Of a DNA stretch of 33,694 nucleotides, positions 23,742-31,869 are shown piece after piece. Where the stretch lies: assembly GCA_021809365.1 (NCBI GenBank), contig JAKBAC010000019.1:1-33694 (forward strand), written 5' to 3'. The notes below the pieces were generated by a model, which had not been told where the DNA came from, did no database searches, and was given only the letters and a program-made list of their open reading frames with translations. The DNA comes from Planctomycetota bacterium. Lineage in GTDB: Bacteria > Planctomycetota > Phycisphaerae > WQYP01. Within the stretch, counting starts at the first letter, position 1; each line of letters begins with the position of its first letter. Made by a program: the position numbers and the translations under genes.

Positions 23742-24512
23742 CTACTGCGCAGAATTGGTCGTGGTCTGGGAATAAGAATGAGCATGGTCCGCTTCATTGA
23801 GCAAGTGGTTAATTAAAGAAGATTCTCCTTCTTGCTGGGTAAATTCCAGGCCGCCATCATTCTGCAGATAAATCACGTAGAGTCTTCCCGGCTTGACGGG
23901 TCGCGCCACGGCCTGTTGTTGGACAATATCCAGTCCCAGCTCCTTGGCCGCCGCCGGATGCTGCATCAGGATGTCGATGTGATGCCAGAGGTTCTTCGTA
24001 AAAGCATTGGGGTTGCCATATCTGCTTTCCAGACATGGCGGAATCCCATGGGCGTCCAGCAGTGATGTGCCTGATTTTGGAGCCAGCAGATCGGAAAAAA
24101 TCCGATTGAAGAAAGCCAGCGACTTGCCGCGCAATAAGTCCCCTTCCTCCACGAACTTGTCCTGGAATTTCAGCACATAGCCTTCGATATAAGGAACATC
24201 GCCGGGAATCACAATTTTTCGGATCGGCAGTGCCCGCTGCATCTGGTGCGGGCCATTGACGAATTCCTCCCATAACAGCGTTGTTTGCAGCACCTGCTGC
24301 TGACCATTGGTGACCTGTCCGTCCACGACCAGCTCAGCCATCCGCCGCCGACCGGTAAGCCGGTCGATGATTTTCTTCAGATGTTTGCGTTCGCGCTCCA
24401 ATTGCACAATGCGAGCGTCGCGCGATCTGAAATACACGGCCAGATTAATTCCCGTGGCGATGATGGTGGCCAAGACCACCAGAACAATCACGCGTTTGAG
24501 AAATTGACGCAT
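23742..24512 (-). CDS. Membrane-anchored coiled-coil protein of unknown function
   Basis: A 256-aa protein I do not recognise. One membrane anchor at about 7-28 (RVIVLVVLATIIATGINLAVYF) is followed by a short charged coiled-coil-like stretch (DARIVQLERERKHLKKIIDRL), a design common in envelope assembly proteins. The remainder is a globular, probably periplasmic, domain. The ATG at 24512 has AGAGG about 8 nt upstream and lies 11 bp after the stop of the 537-aa gene, so the two are almost certainly co-transcribed. Candidate planctomycete-specific family. Confidence 0.7.
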   Translation of the reverse strand: MRQFLKRVIVLVVLATIIATGINLAVYFRSRDARIVQLERERKHLKKIIDRLTGRRRMAELVVDGQVTNGQQQVLQTTLLWEEFVNGPHQMQRALPIRKIVIPGDVPYIEGYVLKFQDKFVEEGDLLRGKSLAFFNRIFSDLLAPKSGTSLLDAHGIPPCLESRYGNPNAFTKNLWHHIDILMQHPAAAKELGLDIVQQQAVARPVKPGRLYVIYLQNDGGLEFTQQEGESSLINHLLNEADHAHSYSQTTTNSAQ

Positions 24513-24523
24513 CACATCATCCT

Positions 24524-26137
24524 CTACTCTTTGAGCGCCGCCAGCCGGGCCTTCCATTTATGATCCATGGCAGCGGTTGTTGTCGGTGTCCAGGTGCTGC
24601 CATCCGGGGACGTATACTTCACCAGATCGCCATTGGCCGTCACCCACAAATCAGCAATTCCAGGATCAAGCTGATCGGTCAGATGATATACCTTGGTGGT
24701 ATTGCCGTGAATCAACATTGTTCTTTGACCGCGTACACGCAGCATTTCCAGGCCCAGATTTTTTGACGTTGAATCATACACCACAAACGCCATGGCCGAC
24801 GGCTTGGTAAGCGTTGTGAACCGTGGCCAGAAATAGGTCAACACCGGCGGAAAAAATGCTGGCATGTAAGATGGCAGCTCAAAATGAACCGGGTGAATAG
24901 ACTGCCCCGGCAGCACATGACCGCGCTGCGTATATACGGTCATCCAGCGATGCGAAACGAAAAAATCCGTTGGATGGCCATGGGCATCAAGGGCGGGTAC
25001 AGAGGCGGATTGTTCATCGCCGGTCTCGCGCGCCCAATGTATTTCCATGTTGGGATATGGAATATGAATATGCTCCAGCTTGGGCTTGTTGGTTTTAGGG
25101 TCGATGACAATGCGCTCCTGCCGCATTTTCACCACCTGCGGATTGTTAATCGGCACCATGATCTGCACGGCTTTATCCCATGTTGCATAATGAATTGGCG
25201 GCCCCGGCTTTCCGCCTTGTCGCGCATCGGCCCAGAAACTTGTGACCTTGGAAAAAATGACCTCGCCATTGGGAAGAAATGTCCGTGCATTGGTGGCGCA
25301 AAATTCCCCCTTATAGCCATCCTGCAATCCGCTATAGGCGGACAACAGCACATAACCGATGCCGTGGCCATTGAGCCTGATCTCAAATAATTGCGAGGGG
25401 ATGGATTTTTGAGCCATCATTTCCGCGGTCAGACCCCTGATCCATTTGCGCCCGGCAATAACCGCGGCCGCACGCTCTTTTTGAATTTTGGCGATGTTCA
25501 AAAGGTGGAACGTTTTTATCATCGCGGCAAAGCAACTTCGTGCGCCATTGGCCTGATTGCCGGGGCTGAAAAAGGTCAGCAGGTAATAGAGCCGTGGGGC
25601 CGCCCGAACCATCAGTTGCTGACGCATCATGACCACAGGCTTCTTGTTGGAAACAGTGGTAAAGTGCAACACCAATATCCCCGCCGGCCGGCCCGAATTT
25701 GTGGTGATACGCTGCGTAAGAACCCGCACGTTGTGATAGCTGTATTTTGCTTCGGCCACCGTTTGCGCCAACAGCGTGCTTAATGACACGTCTTTTTGCA
25801 ACTCGCTTAAATGAATGATGATTCCCCAGCGCAGGCCGCTATTGACAAACGTCACCAGATCGCCCGGCGCCACCGGAACAACTCCCCCATGGCGGACCCG
25901 CGGAACTTTGAGTTTGCGTTTAAGCACCTCACATTGGGCCGGTGGACGAATTTCGAATCCGTCCATATCGTCAATCCATCTTGGCCCGAGCATCGCGTTC
26001 CCCCCAATGATGGCTTGCGCTCGCGCACCCGACCAGCCCATTACCGCCAGAGTGATAAAAAGTATCAGCCCCAAGCCTCCCCGACGCCGTGCGTGTCCGC
26101 ATGCCCAGCCTGATTGTGTCGTCGCCATTGTGCGCAT
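24524..26137 (-). CDS. Large secreted protein of unknown function
   Basis: A 537-aa protein of no family I recognise. A signal peptide is likely: an Arg-rich stretch (GHARRRGG), a hydrophobic core LGLILFITLAVMGWSG and ARAQA as cleavage region, about residue 40. The mature part has no cysteine pattern or catalytic motif that I can identify; it is rich in beta-prone segments, and its C terminus (LWVTANGDLVKYTSPDGSTW) resembles domains that end in a short beta repeat. The ATG at 26137 has GGAG 7 nt upstream. It lies between the 45-codon gene (23 bp) and the coiled-coil gene (11 bp), giving a compact three-gene unit. Confidence 0.75.
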   Translation of the reverse strand: MRTMATTQSGWACGHARRRGGLGLILFITLAVMGWSGARAQAIIGGNAMLGPRWIDDMDGFEIRPPAQCEVLKRKLKVPRVRHGGVVPVAPGDLVTFVNSGLRWGIIIHLSELQKDVSLSTLLAQTVAEAKYSYHNVRVLTQRITTNSGRPAGILVLHFTTVSNKKPVVMMRQQLMVRAAPRLYYLLTFFSPGNQANGARSCFAAMIKTFHLLNIAKIQKERAAAVIAGRKWIRGLTAEMMAQKSIPSQLFEIRLNGHGIGYVLLSAYSGLQDGYKGEFCATNARTFLPNGEVIFSKVTSFWADARQGGKPGPPIHYATWDKAVQIMVPINNPQVVKMRQERIVIDPKTNKPKLEHIHIPYPNMEIHWARETGDEQSASVPALDAHGHPTDFFVSHRWMTVYTQRGHVLPGQSIHPVHFELPSYMPAFFPPVLTYFWPRFTTLTKPSAMAFVVYDSTSKNLGLEMLRVRGQRTMLIHGNTTKVYHLTDQLDPGIADLWVTANGDLVKYTSPDGSTWTPTTTAAMDHKWKARLAALKE

Positions 26138-26160
26138 TGTTAACTCCGTGCGAATTTGTA

Positions 26161-26298
26161 TCAGTGATGATCGTTCATGCTGATGATCAATGTCACCACA
26201 TAGGCACTGGCAATCGCGATGGTCAGAAGCAAAGCCATGGCTCCCAGCAAGAGCCGCTTGCGCAATTTCGGATTGTTCGCCAGCATACGATCAACCAT
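26161..26298 (-). CDS. Small single-span membrane protein (45 aa)
   Basis: A 45-codon frame from ATG 26298 to TGA 26161. The peptide starts MVDRMLANNPKLRKRLL, giving a basic N-terminal side, continues with the hydrophobic span LLGAMALLLTIAIASAYVVTLIIS and ends MNDHH, as expected of a one-span inner-membrane protein. It ends 23 bp before the secreted 537-aa gene on the same strand. No clear ribosome site is seen before the ATG, so it may be leaderless or start at an alternative codon. No family is recognised; the membrane-protein pattern and tight spacing are the support. Confidence 0.5.
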   Translation of the reverse strand: MVDRMLANNPKLRKRLLLGAMALLLTIAIASAYVVTLIISMNDHH

Positions 26299-26486
26299 AT
26301 CGGCATCATAAACGAAAATCAAAATGAAATGAACCCAGTTTTTGCGTCGGCGATCTCTAATTTATCCGTTTATTCATACCCACCATGCCACGACGAGTAG
26401 AAGACAAATACCGACAGACAGTGCCTGTCACAAAATATTGCCGTGCGGTGGTGCTAAAGTTTCCGGCTACGGTTACAATTCCGCCT

Positions 26487-26966
26487 ATGATGTTGGATCG
26501 AAAAAATTGTGTTCCGCGGGTTCGCGGATTGCTTGGTGGGATACTGGCCCTGGCATTTACGGTTTCATTGGGTGGCTGCGTCGAACGGTCGATTACACTG
26601 GTCAGCGATCCGCCGGGCAGTCTGGCTTATTTGAATGATGTGCAGCAGGGTACAACGCCCTGCACCGTGCAATTCAAATGGTACGGCGATTACAGCGTGC
26701 GGCTGCGGAAAAAAGAGAATATCGGCACACCGTTGAAGCCCAAATACGTCTATTACTATCTGCAAACGCACAAAACCACCAAACGGCCGTGGTTTCAATG
26801 GTATGGCATCGACCTGTTCGCCAGTATTTTGCCGATAGAATTCAAGGATCATCAGATTTGGGCGTTTATTGTGCCCAAGGTTCAGAACTTATCCACGGAA
26901 CAACTGATTCAAAAGGCCCGGAAACTCAAGGACGAGCTTCCACCACCCAAGCCCGGCAGTCCGTAG
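26487..26966 (+). CDS. PEGA-domain lipoprotein
   Basis: A 159-aa predicted lipoprotein. Basic residues at the N terminus (MMLDRKNCVPRVR) are followed by a hydrophobic core and the lipobox SLGGC at about 29-33, so the mature protein starts at Cys and is lipid-anchored. The first 40 mature residues match a PEGA domain: ITLVSDPPGSLAYLNDVQQG, TTPCTVQF and WYGDYSVRLRK. The second half (PWFQWYGIDLFASILPIEF) is typical of a planctomycete/verrucomicrobial PEGA lipoprotein family of unknown function. The ATG at 26487 is chosen because it puts a normal-length signal before the lipobox; the frame extends to 26385. It precedes the 592-aa gene by 29 bp. Confidence 0.83.
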   Translation: MMLDRKNCVPRVRGLLGGILALAFTVSLGGCVERSITLVSDPPGSLAYLNDVQQGTTPCTVQFKWYGDYSVRLRKKENIGTPLKPKYVYYYLQTHKTTKRPWFQWYGIDLFASILPIEFKDHQIWAFIVPKVQNLSTEQLIQKARKLKDELPPPKPGSP

Positions 26967-26995
26967 TCATTCATGGAAAATCGCGAGGTGATTGT

Positions 26996-28774
26996 ATGAT
27001 TCGTCGCAGCCTGATGATGTTGTCGGTATCTTGCATATCCGCCGCTGTGGCTTTGACGCCGGTGCGTTGTCGCGCGGCAATGCCCGCGCCATTTCCGGCT
27101 CCTCTGGCTGCTCATGTTCCCGGTGATGCGCTGATTTATTTCGGGTGGTCCGGACCGGTGGCGAAATGGCCTGAGTATAAAACATCCAATCTGCACATCG
27201 TGCTTTCACATACGGATATTGCAAAATTTATTCAAGGCAATTTGCCGATCATGCTGAATCGCCTCGATGCGATTCCGAAGTTTCACAACATACCGCAATT
27301 GAAGGTACATCTGGAGCAAACAGTCGCCATCGGTGCATTGTTCATGACGCATCCATTTGCAATTTATTTTCGGCCCATCAGCACGGGCATCCGCCATGTG
27401 GCTCCGTTACCGCAGGTGGTACTGATTATGAAGGCGGAAAAATCCGCTTCGGCGGTGGAGGCTATTTTCAAAAAAATCCCATCTCCACTTTATCCAGGCG
27501 GCCCTCGCGTGCGCACAGGTACGGTCGGCTCAATAGTTTATGTGGGAATTCATTTGACCCCCGGAGTAACGCGCGCCCTGGCGGGAAGGGATGCGGCGCT
27601 CTGGAAATCGGAAAAATTTGATAATACGATGCGCCTCCTGAATTTTTCGCCGAATCGTCCAGTGCTGGCTGAATTCGCCGATCTATCGCGCATGCGGAAG
27701 TACCTGAACGAACTTTTGGATGTTGCTGTAAGAAATGCGGGGAAACGTAACACTCACGTCGGCATACGGCGGCGGCATTTCATTGGTGCCGCGAAGAGTA
27801 TTCTAAAAGTCCAATCCATCCGCAATGCCACAGCCTTCGCGGCCGCGGATGGCTTCTCCGGAGCACAATGGCTGGAAGCGGCATTTCTGGCTATGCGACA
27901 TGGCGCTGCGGCCCCGACAACCGGTGCCGCGGATATGCTGGCCCTGGCCCCGAAAAAATCCCCGGATGTCTCCGTTTCAGATGTGAACCTTGGTCACGTA
28001 GTGGGCACGCTTGAAAAAATCATTGAAGCCGCCAGCCCGCAGGGGCGCTATCACGTTGAGCAGGCGATCACGATGCTCAACGGCATCACGGGCGTGGATG
28101 TGCGGAAAGATATCATCGATGCCCTGGGTTCTTATTGGCTGACCTATCAGTCACCGGAAATGCCCATGACCAGCGCACTGGGCGAAGTGGTGGTGAATCG
28201 GCTGGCGCATCCGAAACGCATGGCCTTGTCGCTACAAACTCTTGCGCCCATGGCGCTGCTGGCGGTCAATGCGGCGATGCGGCAACACGGCTATAAGGGG
28301 CCGCCGGCACAACTCAAAATTTTGCATTCTCACGGGGCGGTCATTTATTACTTGAAAGCCACAGGCATCATGCCGGCTTATGCCATCGCGCATGGCAAGT
28401 TGTATTTTTCGGCTTATCCGCGTCCCATTCAACGGGCCCTGGCGCGGCCGGTTGGCGCACCAAGCATATTGGACAATAAAAAGTTCATCGCACTGCAAAA
28501 ACTCCTTGGCGGCCCCACGAGCTACACGAGCGCTGCGTTCATTGATGAGCCGCGGCTTTTATCCGGCAGCTACAACACAATCACCACCCAGGTGGCCACG
28601 TATTCCCTGTTGCTGGGGCTGCAGCTTGATCCTCCGATCAGTTCGATTATTCCGCGTCTTTCGGATCTGCAAAAGGCCACCACGACATCGGGGCGGGTGA
28701 CATGGACGGACGCCGCTGGCTGGCATAGCCGCAGCATTTCCGGCTATCCCGGCAGCGGCTTATTTGTACCGTAG
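26996..28774 (+). CDS. Large secreted protein of unknown function
   Basis: A 592-aa exported protein. A signal peptide with RR near the start (MIRRSLMMLSVSCISAAVAL) and cleavage near RCRAA is visible. The beginning of the mature part (AHVPGDALIYFGWSG) resembles the opening of planctomycete DUF3352-like secreted proteins, in which a 'PADALLYVGW' type strand is followed by long alternating helices and strands. I cannot confirm that assignment. No catalytic motif is apparent. The ATG at 26996 has GAGGTG 5 nt upstream; the 106-codon upstream extension overlaps the PEGA gene in another frame and is rejected. Probably co-transcribed with the PEGA lipoprotein. Confidence 0.75.
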   Translation: MIRRSLMMLSVSCISAAVALTPVRCRAAMPAPFPAPLAAHVPGDALIYFGWSGPVAKWPEYKTSNLHIVLSHTDIAKFIQGNLPIMLNRLDAIPKFHNIPQLKVHLEQTVAIGALFMTHPFAIYFRPISTGIRHVAPLPQVVLIMKAEKSASAVEAIFKKIPSPLYPGGPRVRTGTVGSIVYVGIHLTPGVTRALAGRDAALWKSEKFDNTMRLLNFSPNRPVLAEFADLSRMRKYLNELLDVAVRNAGKRNTHVGIRRRHFIGAAKSILKVQSIRNATAFAAADGFSGAQWLEAAFLAMRHGAAAPTTGAADMLALAPKKSPDVSVSDVNLGHVVGTLEKIIEAASPQGRYHVEQAITMLNGITGVDVRKDIIDALGSYWLTYQSPEMPMTSALGEVVVNRLAHPKRMALSLQTLAPMALLAVNAAMRQHGYKGPPAQLKILHSHGAVIYYLKATGIMPAYAIAHGKLYFSAYPRPIQRALARPVGAPSILDNKKFIALQKLLGGPTSYTSAAFIDEPRLLSGSYNTITTQVATYSLLLGLQLDPPISSIIPRLSDLQKATTTSGRVTWTDAAGWHSRSISGYPGSGLFVP

Positions 28775-28997
28775 CACGGTGCGATGATGTTGGCGACCTT
28801 GTTGGCATCGGGTTCCCGAAGAATAAGTGCTCTGTTCCAGCCGGACTGTACAGGTTATTTATTGTGCCGCCTTTTACCCGCCGCGTCCGCAGGAATCAGA
28901 ATGATGAAAACGCCGTGCATGGCCATGAAGCCGGAAACTGAACCATGCGATAATTCAGGGGTATTCACAAGTATGCACAAGGGTACATACGTGGATA

Positions 28998-29071
28998 TGG
29001 GCGGTGAGGGACTCGAACCCCCGACATCCGCGGTGTAAGCACGGCGCTCTAACCAACTGAGCTAACCGCCC
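28998..29071 (-). tRNA. tRNA-Val (anticodon TAC)
   Basis: On the minus strand a 74-nt cloverleaf forms. The acceptor stem GGGCGGT pairs with ACCGCCC, the D arm is AGCTCAGTTGGTTAGAGC, the anticodon stem CCGTG/CGCGG encloses CTTACAC giving anticodon TAC (codons GTA/GTG, Val), and the T arm is GGGGG-TTCGAGT-CCCTC with the normal TTC. The discriminator is A and CCA is not encoded. The region 28775-28997 between the preceding gene and this tRNA shows nothing I can support. Confidence 0.95.
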
Positions 29072-29137
29072 GAATCGGTTAATACAATAGCGGATTTTCC
29101 GCGCTACGGCCACCGCAATTCATTCATCCCACACCGC

Positions 29138-29257
29138 GGGCGCGACAATATTTTCGGGCGGGCGGCAAAATCAACGGCATAAATGCCGGCGCTAAGAGAG
29201 GGGTTCGTCCTGAATACGCGCACCCCAGAACCCTGGTTGGGATTAATTGCCACGCCC
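29138..29257. repeat. GGGCGTGGCA-type intergenic element, copy A
   Basis: About 120 bp. The section 29173-29257 matches 31729-31813 closely (AACGGCATAAATGCCGGCGC, CTAAG, TCCTG, GCACCCC, CCTGGTT and ATTGCCACGCCC in the same order). The ends GGGCGCGACA and TGCCACGCCC are imperfect inverted repeats. The internal GGCATAAATGCC is a hairpin. It lies between tRNA-Val and the 3' end of tsaB; no gene is supported in 29072-29436. Confidence 0.65.
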
Positions 29258-29436
29258 CACACAGCGGGCCAACGCTAACGATAGATATGTGATTCCGGAT
29301 TTGAGAATTTCAGAGTGGGATGACATTGGGGCGCTCAACGGGCGGTGCAAGCGCACGCGGCTGACATCGTGCCTTGCGCCCCCCCGCCCGGTGGTTCGCG
29401 TTTATTGCAGCCTCCGCAAATAGCCCCGCGTGCGGC

Positions 29437-30177
29437 CTACGCCGATGAAACCCCATGTTTTTTTTCCCAAACTTCCTGCGCCTCCGGCTTACGCAGGTAA
29501 ATGGGCAGGAGCGCATCGCGCGGGGTAAAGGCACCATGATCCGCCAAAGCCAATCCCAACCGATGCACCATAGTCGCTTGCGGCTGCCATAGCGCTGTAT
29601 CAAGTTCGATCACCTGGCCGGTAGCGCCGGCGATTGCCGCACGGTGAAAATCAATACCTTCTCCCAGCAGATGCAGGGGCCGTGGTGATTGCGCCAGAAA
29701 CTCCGCGGGATCCGTCAGCAGCGGCCCAGCCGTGCGGTGTAATTCACCAGACGCCACCTCGCGCTGATACCGTGCGGCATAAATCTGATCGCGCTTGGCA
29801 TCAAGCATCACGACCAAGTTCAGCACGTCCGGCGGCGCATTGGCCGCCAGAACATCCACCGTCGGCACACTGACCAGGCGGCATCCGAGAGCCTGCTCCA
29901 ACGCCCGTGCGATGGTAATGGCAATTCGCACACCGGTGAAAGACCCCGGCCCGGCTGACACATAGAGATGATCAATGTCGGTTGGTTTCCAGCCTTGATC
30001 CCGTGTGAGGTCCCGAATGGCGGGCATGAGTTCCACCGCATGCCGCATGGCCTTACTGAATTGCCTTTGACCCAGGATCCGCGGCCCATGGGCCACCGCC
30101 ACCGTCCCGACGCGACTGCTGGTTTCAATGGCGACAATGCGCGGCGCGGATGATAAATTGGACTTGGTCACTTCCAT
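29437..30177 (-). CDS. tsaB: tRNA threonylcarbamoyladenosine biosynthesis protein TsaB
   Basis: A 246-aa protein of the ASKHA fold that forms the TsaB-TsaD dimer needed to make t6A37 in tRNAs reading ANN codons. The N-terminal IVAIETSSRVGTVAV (14-28), followed by HAVELMPAIRDL and the signature YVSAGPGSFTGVRIAIT (about 72-88), is diagnostic. The middle has LDAKRDQIYAARYQ and the C-terminal tail PIYLRKPEAQEVW. No tsaD, tsaE or rimI gene is adjacent. The ATG at 30177 has weak ribosome-site support. It is divergent from clpX with 185 bp between the starts. Confidence 0.92.
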   Translation of the reverse strand: MEVTKSNLSSAPRIVAIETSSRVGTVAVAHGPRILGQRQFSKAMRHAVELMPAIRDLTRDQGWKPTDIDHLYVSAGPGSFTGVRIAITIARALEQALGCRLVSVPTVDVLAANAPPDVLNLVVMLDAKRDQIYAARYQREVASGELHRTAGPLLTDPAEFLAQSPRPLHLLGEGIDFHRAAIAGATGQVIELDTALWQPQATMVHRLGLALADHGAFTPRDALLPIYLRKPEAQEVWEKKHGVSSA

Positions 30178-30230
30178 GATGATGAAGCGTAAGCGAGCGA
30201 CGGGTAATAGACAATAGCTTCATCGGGCAC

Positions 30231-30259
30231 TTGGTGGCTTGGGCCAAGTCTGCTAGAAT
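30231..30259 (+). promoter_or_regulatory. Probable clpX promoter with extended -10
   Basis: TTGGTG (30231-30236) is followed after 17 bp by TAGAAT (30254-30259), preceded by TGC, which gives the extended -10 form TGCTAGAAT. The predicted start near 30266 leaves a leader of about 97 nt before clpX. Confidence 0.5.
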
Positions 30260-30362
30260 GTGGATTGTATTGGATTGCCGCATTCGGTTCTCAGGCTTTC
30301 CGAATGGTGTGATGTTTCGGTTAAAATAGGGCCACGAGTCGGCAACACTGGAATAGAGTGAT

Positions 30363-31706
30363 ATGTCAAATCAAACAGGTAATGGCGGCACAGGCAACGG
30401 CGGCGGACCAGGTAACGGAGCGGGAGCCGGCGGCGGTTCGGGCGGTTTCCGTGGCCGCAAGGTGACAAATTGTTCCTTTTGCGGAAAATCCAGCCGCGAG
30501 GTCGGTCCCATGGTGGAAGGCCCCAATGACATCTACATCTGCGCAAGCTGCTCGGAATTATGCCAGAATATTTTCAAGCAGGAAAAACGCAAAGTGACGG
30601 GCACCAAGCCGGCCATCGGCGAAATTCCGCCTCCCCGACAACTCAAAGAATTTCTGGATCAATACGTCATCGGACAGGAAGCCGCCAAACGGGCATTGGC
30701 GGTGGCGGTGCATAATCATTACAAGCGATTGTCCCACACGGATGCCCGAACAGCCGAGGATGTGGAGATTGATAAATCCAATGTTTTGCTGATTGGTCCG
30801 ACGGGTTCCGGAAAAACCCTGCTGGCGCGCACATTGGCGCGCTGCCTGAATGTTCCGTTTGCCATAGGTGATGCGACCACGCTTACCGAAGCGGGGTACG
30901 TGGGCGAGGATGTGGAAAATCTGCTGCTGAAATTATTGCAGTCCGCCGATTTCGATCTGGAAAATGCCAAGCGCGGAATTATCTACATTGATGAAATCGA
31001 CAAGATCGGCAAAACCAGCCAGAATGTTTCCATCACACGCGATGTCTCGGGTGAAGGCGTGCAGCAGGCGTTGCTGAAAATGCTCGAAGGCACGATGGCC
31101 AATGTCCCGCCACAAGGTGGCCGCAAGCATCCCGAACAGCAATACATTCAGATGGATACTTCCCATATTCTGTTTATCTGCGGCGGAACGTTTGTCGGCC
31201 TCGAACAGATTATCGCCCAGCGACTGGGAAAACAATTGATCGGTTTTGGCTCGGAAGTGGAAGGGTCCCGCGTCAAGCATGAACGCCGCGCCCGCTTTCT
31301 GGCGGATGTCACCCCGGATGACCTCATTGAGTACGGCATGATTCCGGAATTTGTCGGACGCCTGCCGGTGCTGGCATCGCTGCAGCCACTGACGGAAGAT
31401 GCGATGATCCAGATTCTCACTGAGCCGCGTAATGCACTGATCAAGCAATATCAGAAATTCTTCCAGATGGAGAATTGCGAACTGGAATTTACCCCCGAAG
31501 CCCTGCACCTGATTGCGGAAAAGGCGTTGAAGCGCGACACCGGAGCACGGGCCTTGCGCAGCGTCATGGAAGAACTGATGCTGGACTTGATGTATCACCT
31601 GCCCGATCAGAGCCAGCGGGGAAAGTATGTGATTACCGATGCGGTTGTCCGCGGTAAGGTGGGCCTGTTTGACACCAAACCGATTGCGTTGAAGGAAAGC
31701 GCATAG
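30363..31706 (+). CDS. clpX: ATP-dependent Clp protease ATP-binding subunit ClpX
   Basis: A 447-aa AAA+ unfoldase that threads tagged proteins into ClpP. A Gly/Asn-rich leader (about 6-29) precedes the zinc-binding dimerisation domain with C37, C40, C60 and C63. The AAA+ domain shows Walker A GPTGSGKT (145-152), the pore loop GYVGEDVE, Walker B IIYIDEID (206-213), CGGTFVGLE, the ClpP-docking loop with IGFG in [11 protein letters not shown], and sensor 2 in DTGARALR. All key residues are intact. The Gly-rich extension is unusual but probably a flexible tail. clpP is not in the window. A repeat element begins at the last base of the stop codon. Confidence 0.98.
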   Translation: MSNQTGNGGTGNGGGPGNGAGAGGGSGGFRGRKVTNCSFCGKSSREVGPMVEGPNDIYICASCSELCQNIFKQEKRKVTGTKPAIGEIPPPRQLKEFLDQYVIGQEAAKRALAVAVHNHYKRLSHTDARTAEDVEIDKSNVLLIGPTGSGKTLLARTLARCLNVPFAIGDATTLTEAGYVGEDVENLLLKLLQSADFDLENAKRGIIYIDEIDKIGKTSQNVSITRDVSGEGVQQALLKMLEGTMANVPPQGGRKHPEQQYIQMDTSHILFICGGTFVGLEQIIAQRLGKQLIGFGSEVEGSRVKHERRARFLADVTPDDLIEYGMIPEFVGRLPVLASLQPLTEDAMIQILTEPRNALIKQYQKFFQMENCELEFTPEALHLIAEKALKRDTGARALRSVMEELMLDLMYHLPDQSQRGKYVITDAVVRGKVGLFDTKPIALKESA

Positions 31707-31813
31707 GGCGTGGCACGTTTTCCGGGCGAACGGCATAAATGCCGGCGCTAAGGGAATGGTTCATCCTGGAAATTCGCACCCCAAACCCCTGGTTCGGATC
31801 GATTGCCACGCCC
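31706..31813. repeat. GGGCGTGGCA-type intergenic element, copy B
   Basis: 108 bp bounded by perfect 10-bp inverted repeats GGGCGTGGCA (31706-31715) and TGCCACGCCC (31804-31813). The inner part matches copy A at 29173-29257. GGCATAAATGCC forms an internal hairpin. The element starts at the last base of the clpX stop codon and may act as the clpX 3' structure. No target duplication is seen. Confidence 0.7.
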
Positions 31814-31833
31814 AGCGCATAACCTCCGGGCAA

Positions 31834-31862
31834 TTCACCTTCTGGCCCGGAGCGTTTATACT
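31834..31862 (+). promoter_or_regulatory. Candidate pyrC promoter placing the start at or near the ATG
   Basis: TTCACC (31834-31839, 4 of 6) is followed after 17 bp by TATACT (31857-31862, 5 of 6). A start 6-8 nt later falls at 31868-31870, and pyrC begins with ATG at 31870. No ribosome site precedes the ATG, so the transcript may be leaderless. Confidence 0.5.
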
Positions 31863-31869
31863 CTAAGCC

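Noticed and set aside
26678..26995. Upstream extension of the 592-aa secreted protein
   Set aside because: It overlaps the PEGA gene, and a signal peptide with a good ribosome site begins at 26996.
30933..31736. 267-codon open frame on the minus strand
   Set aside because: Antisense to clpX; the clpX frame is fully conserved and this is a shadow.
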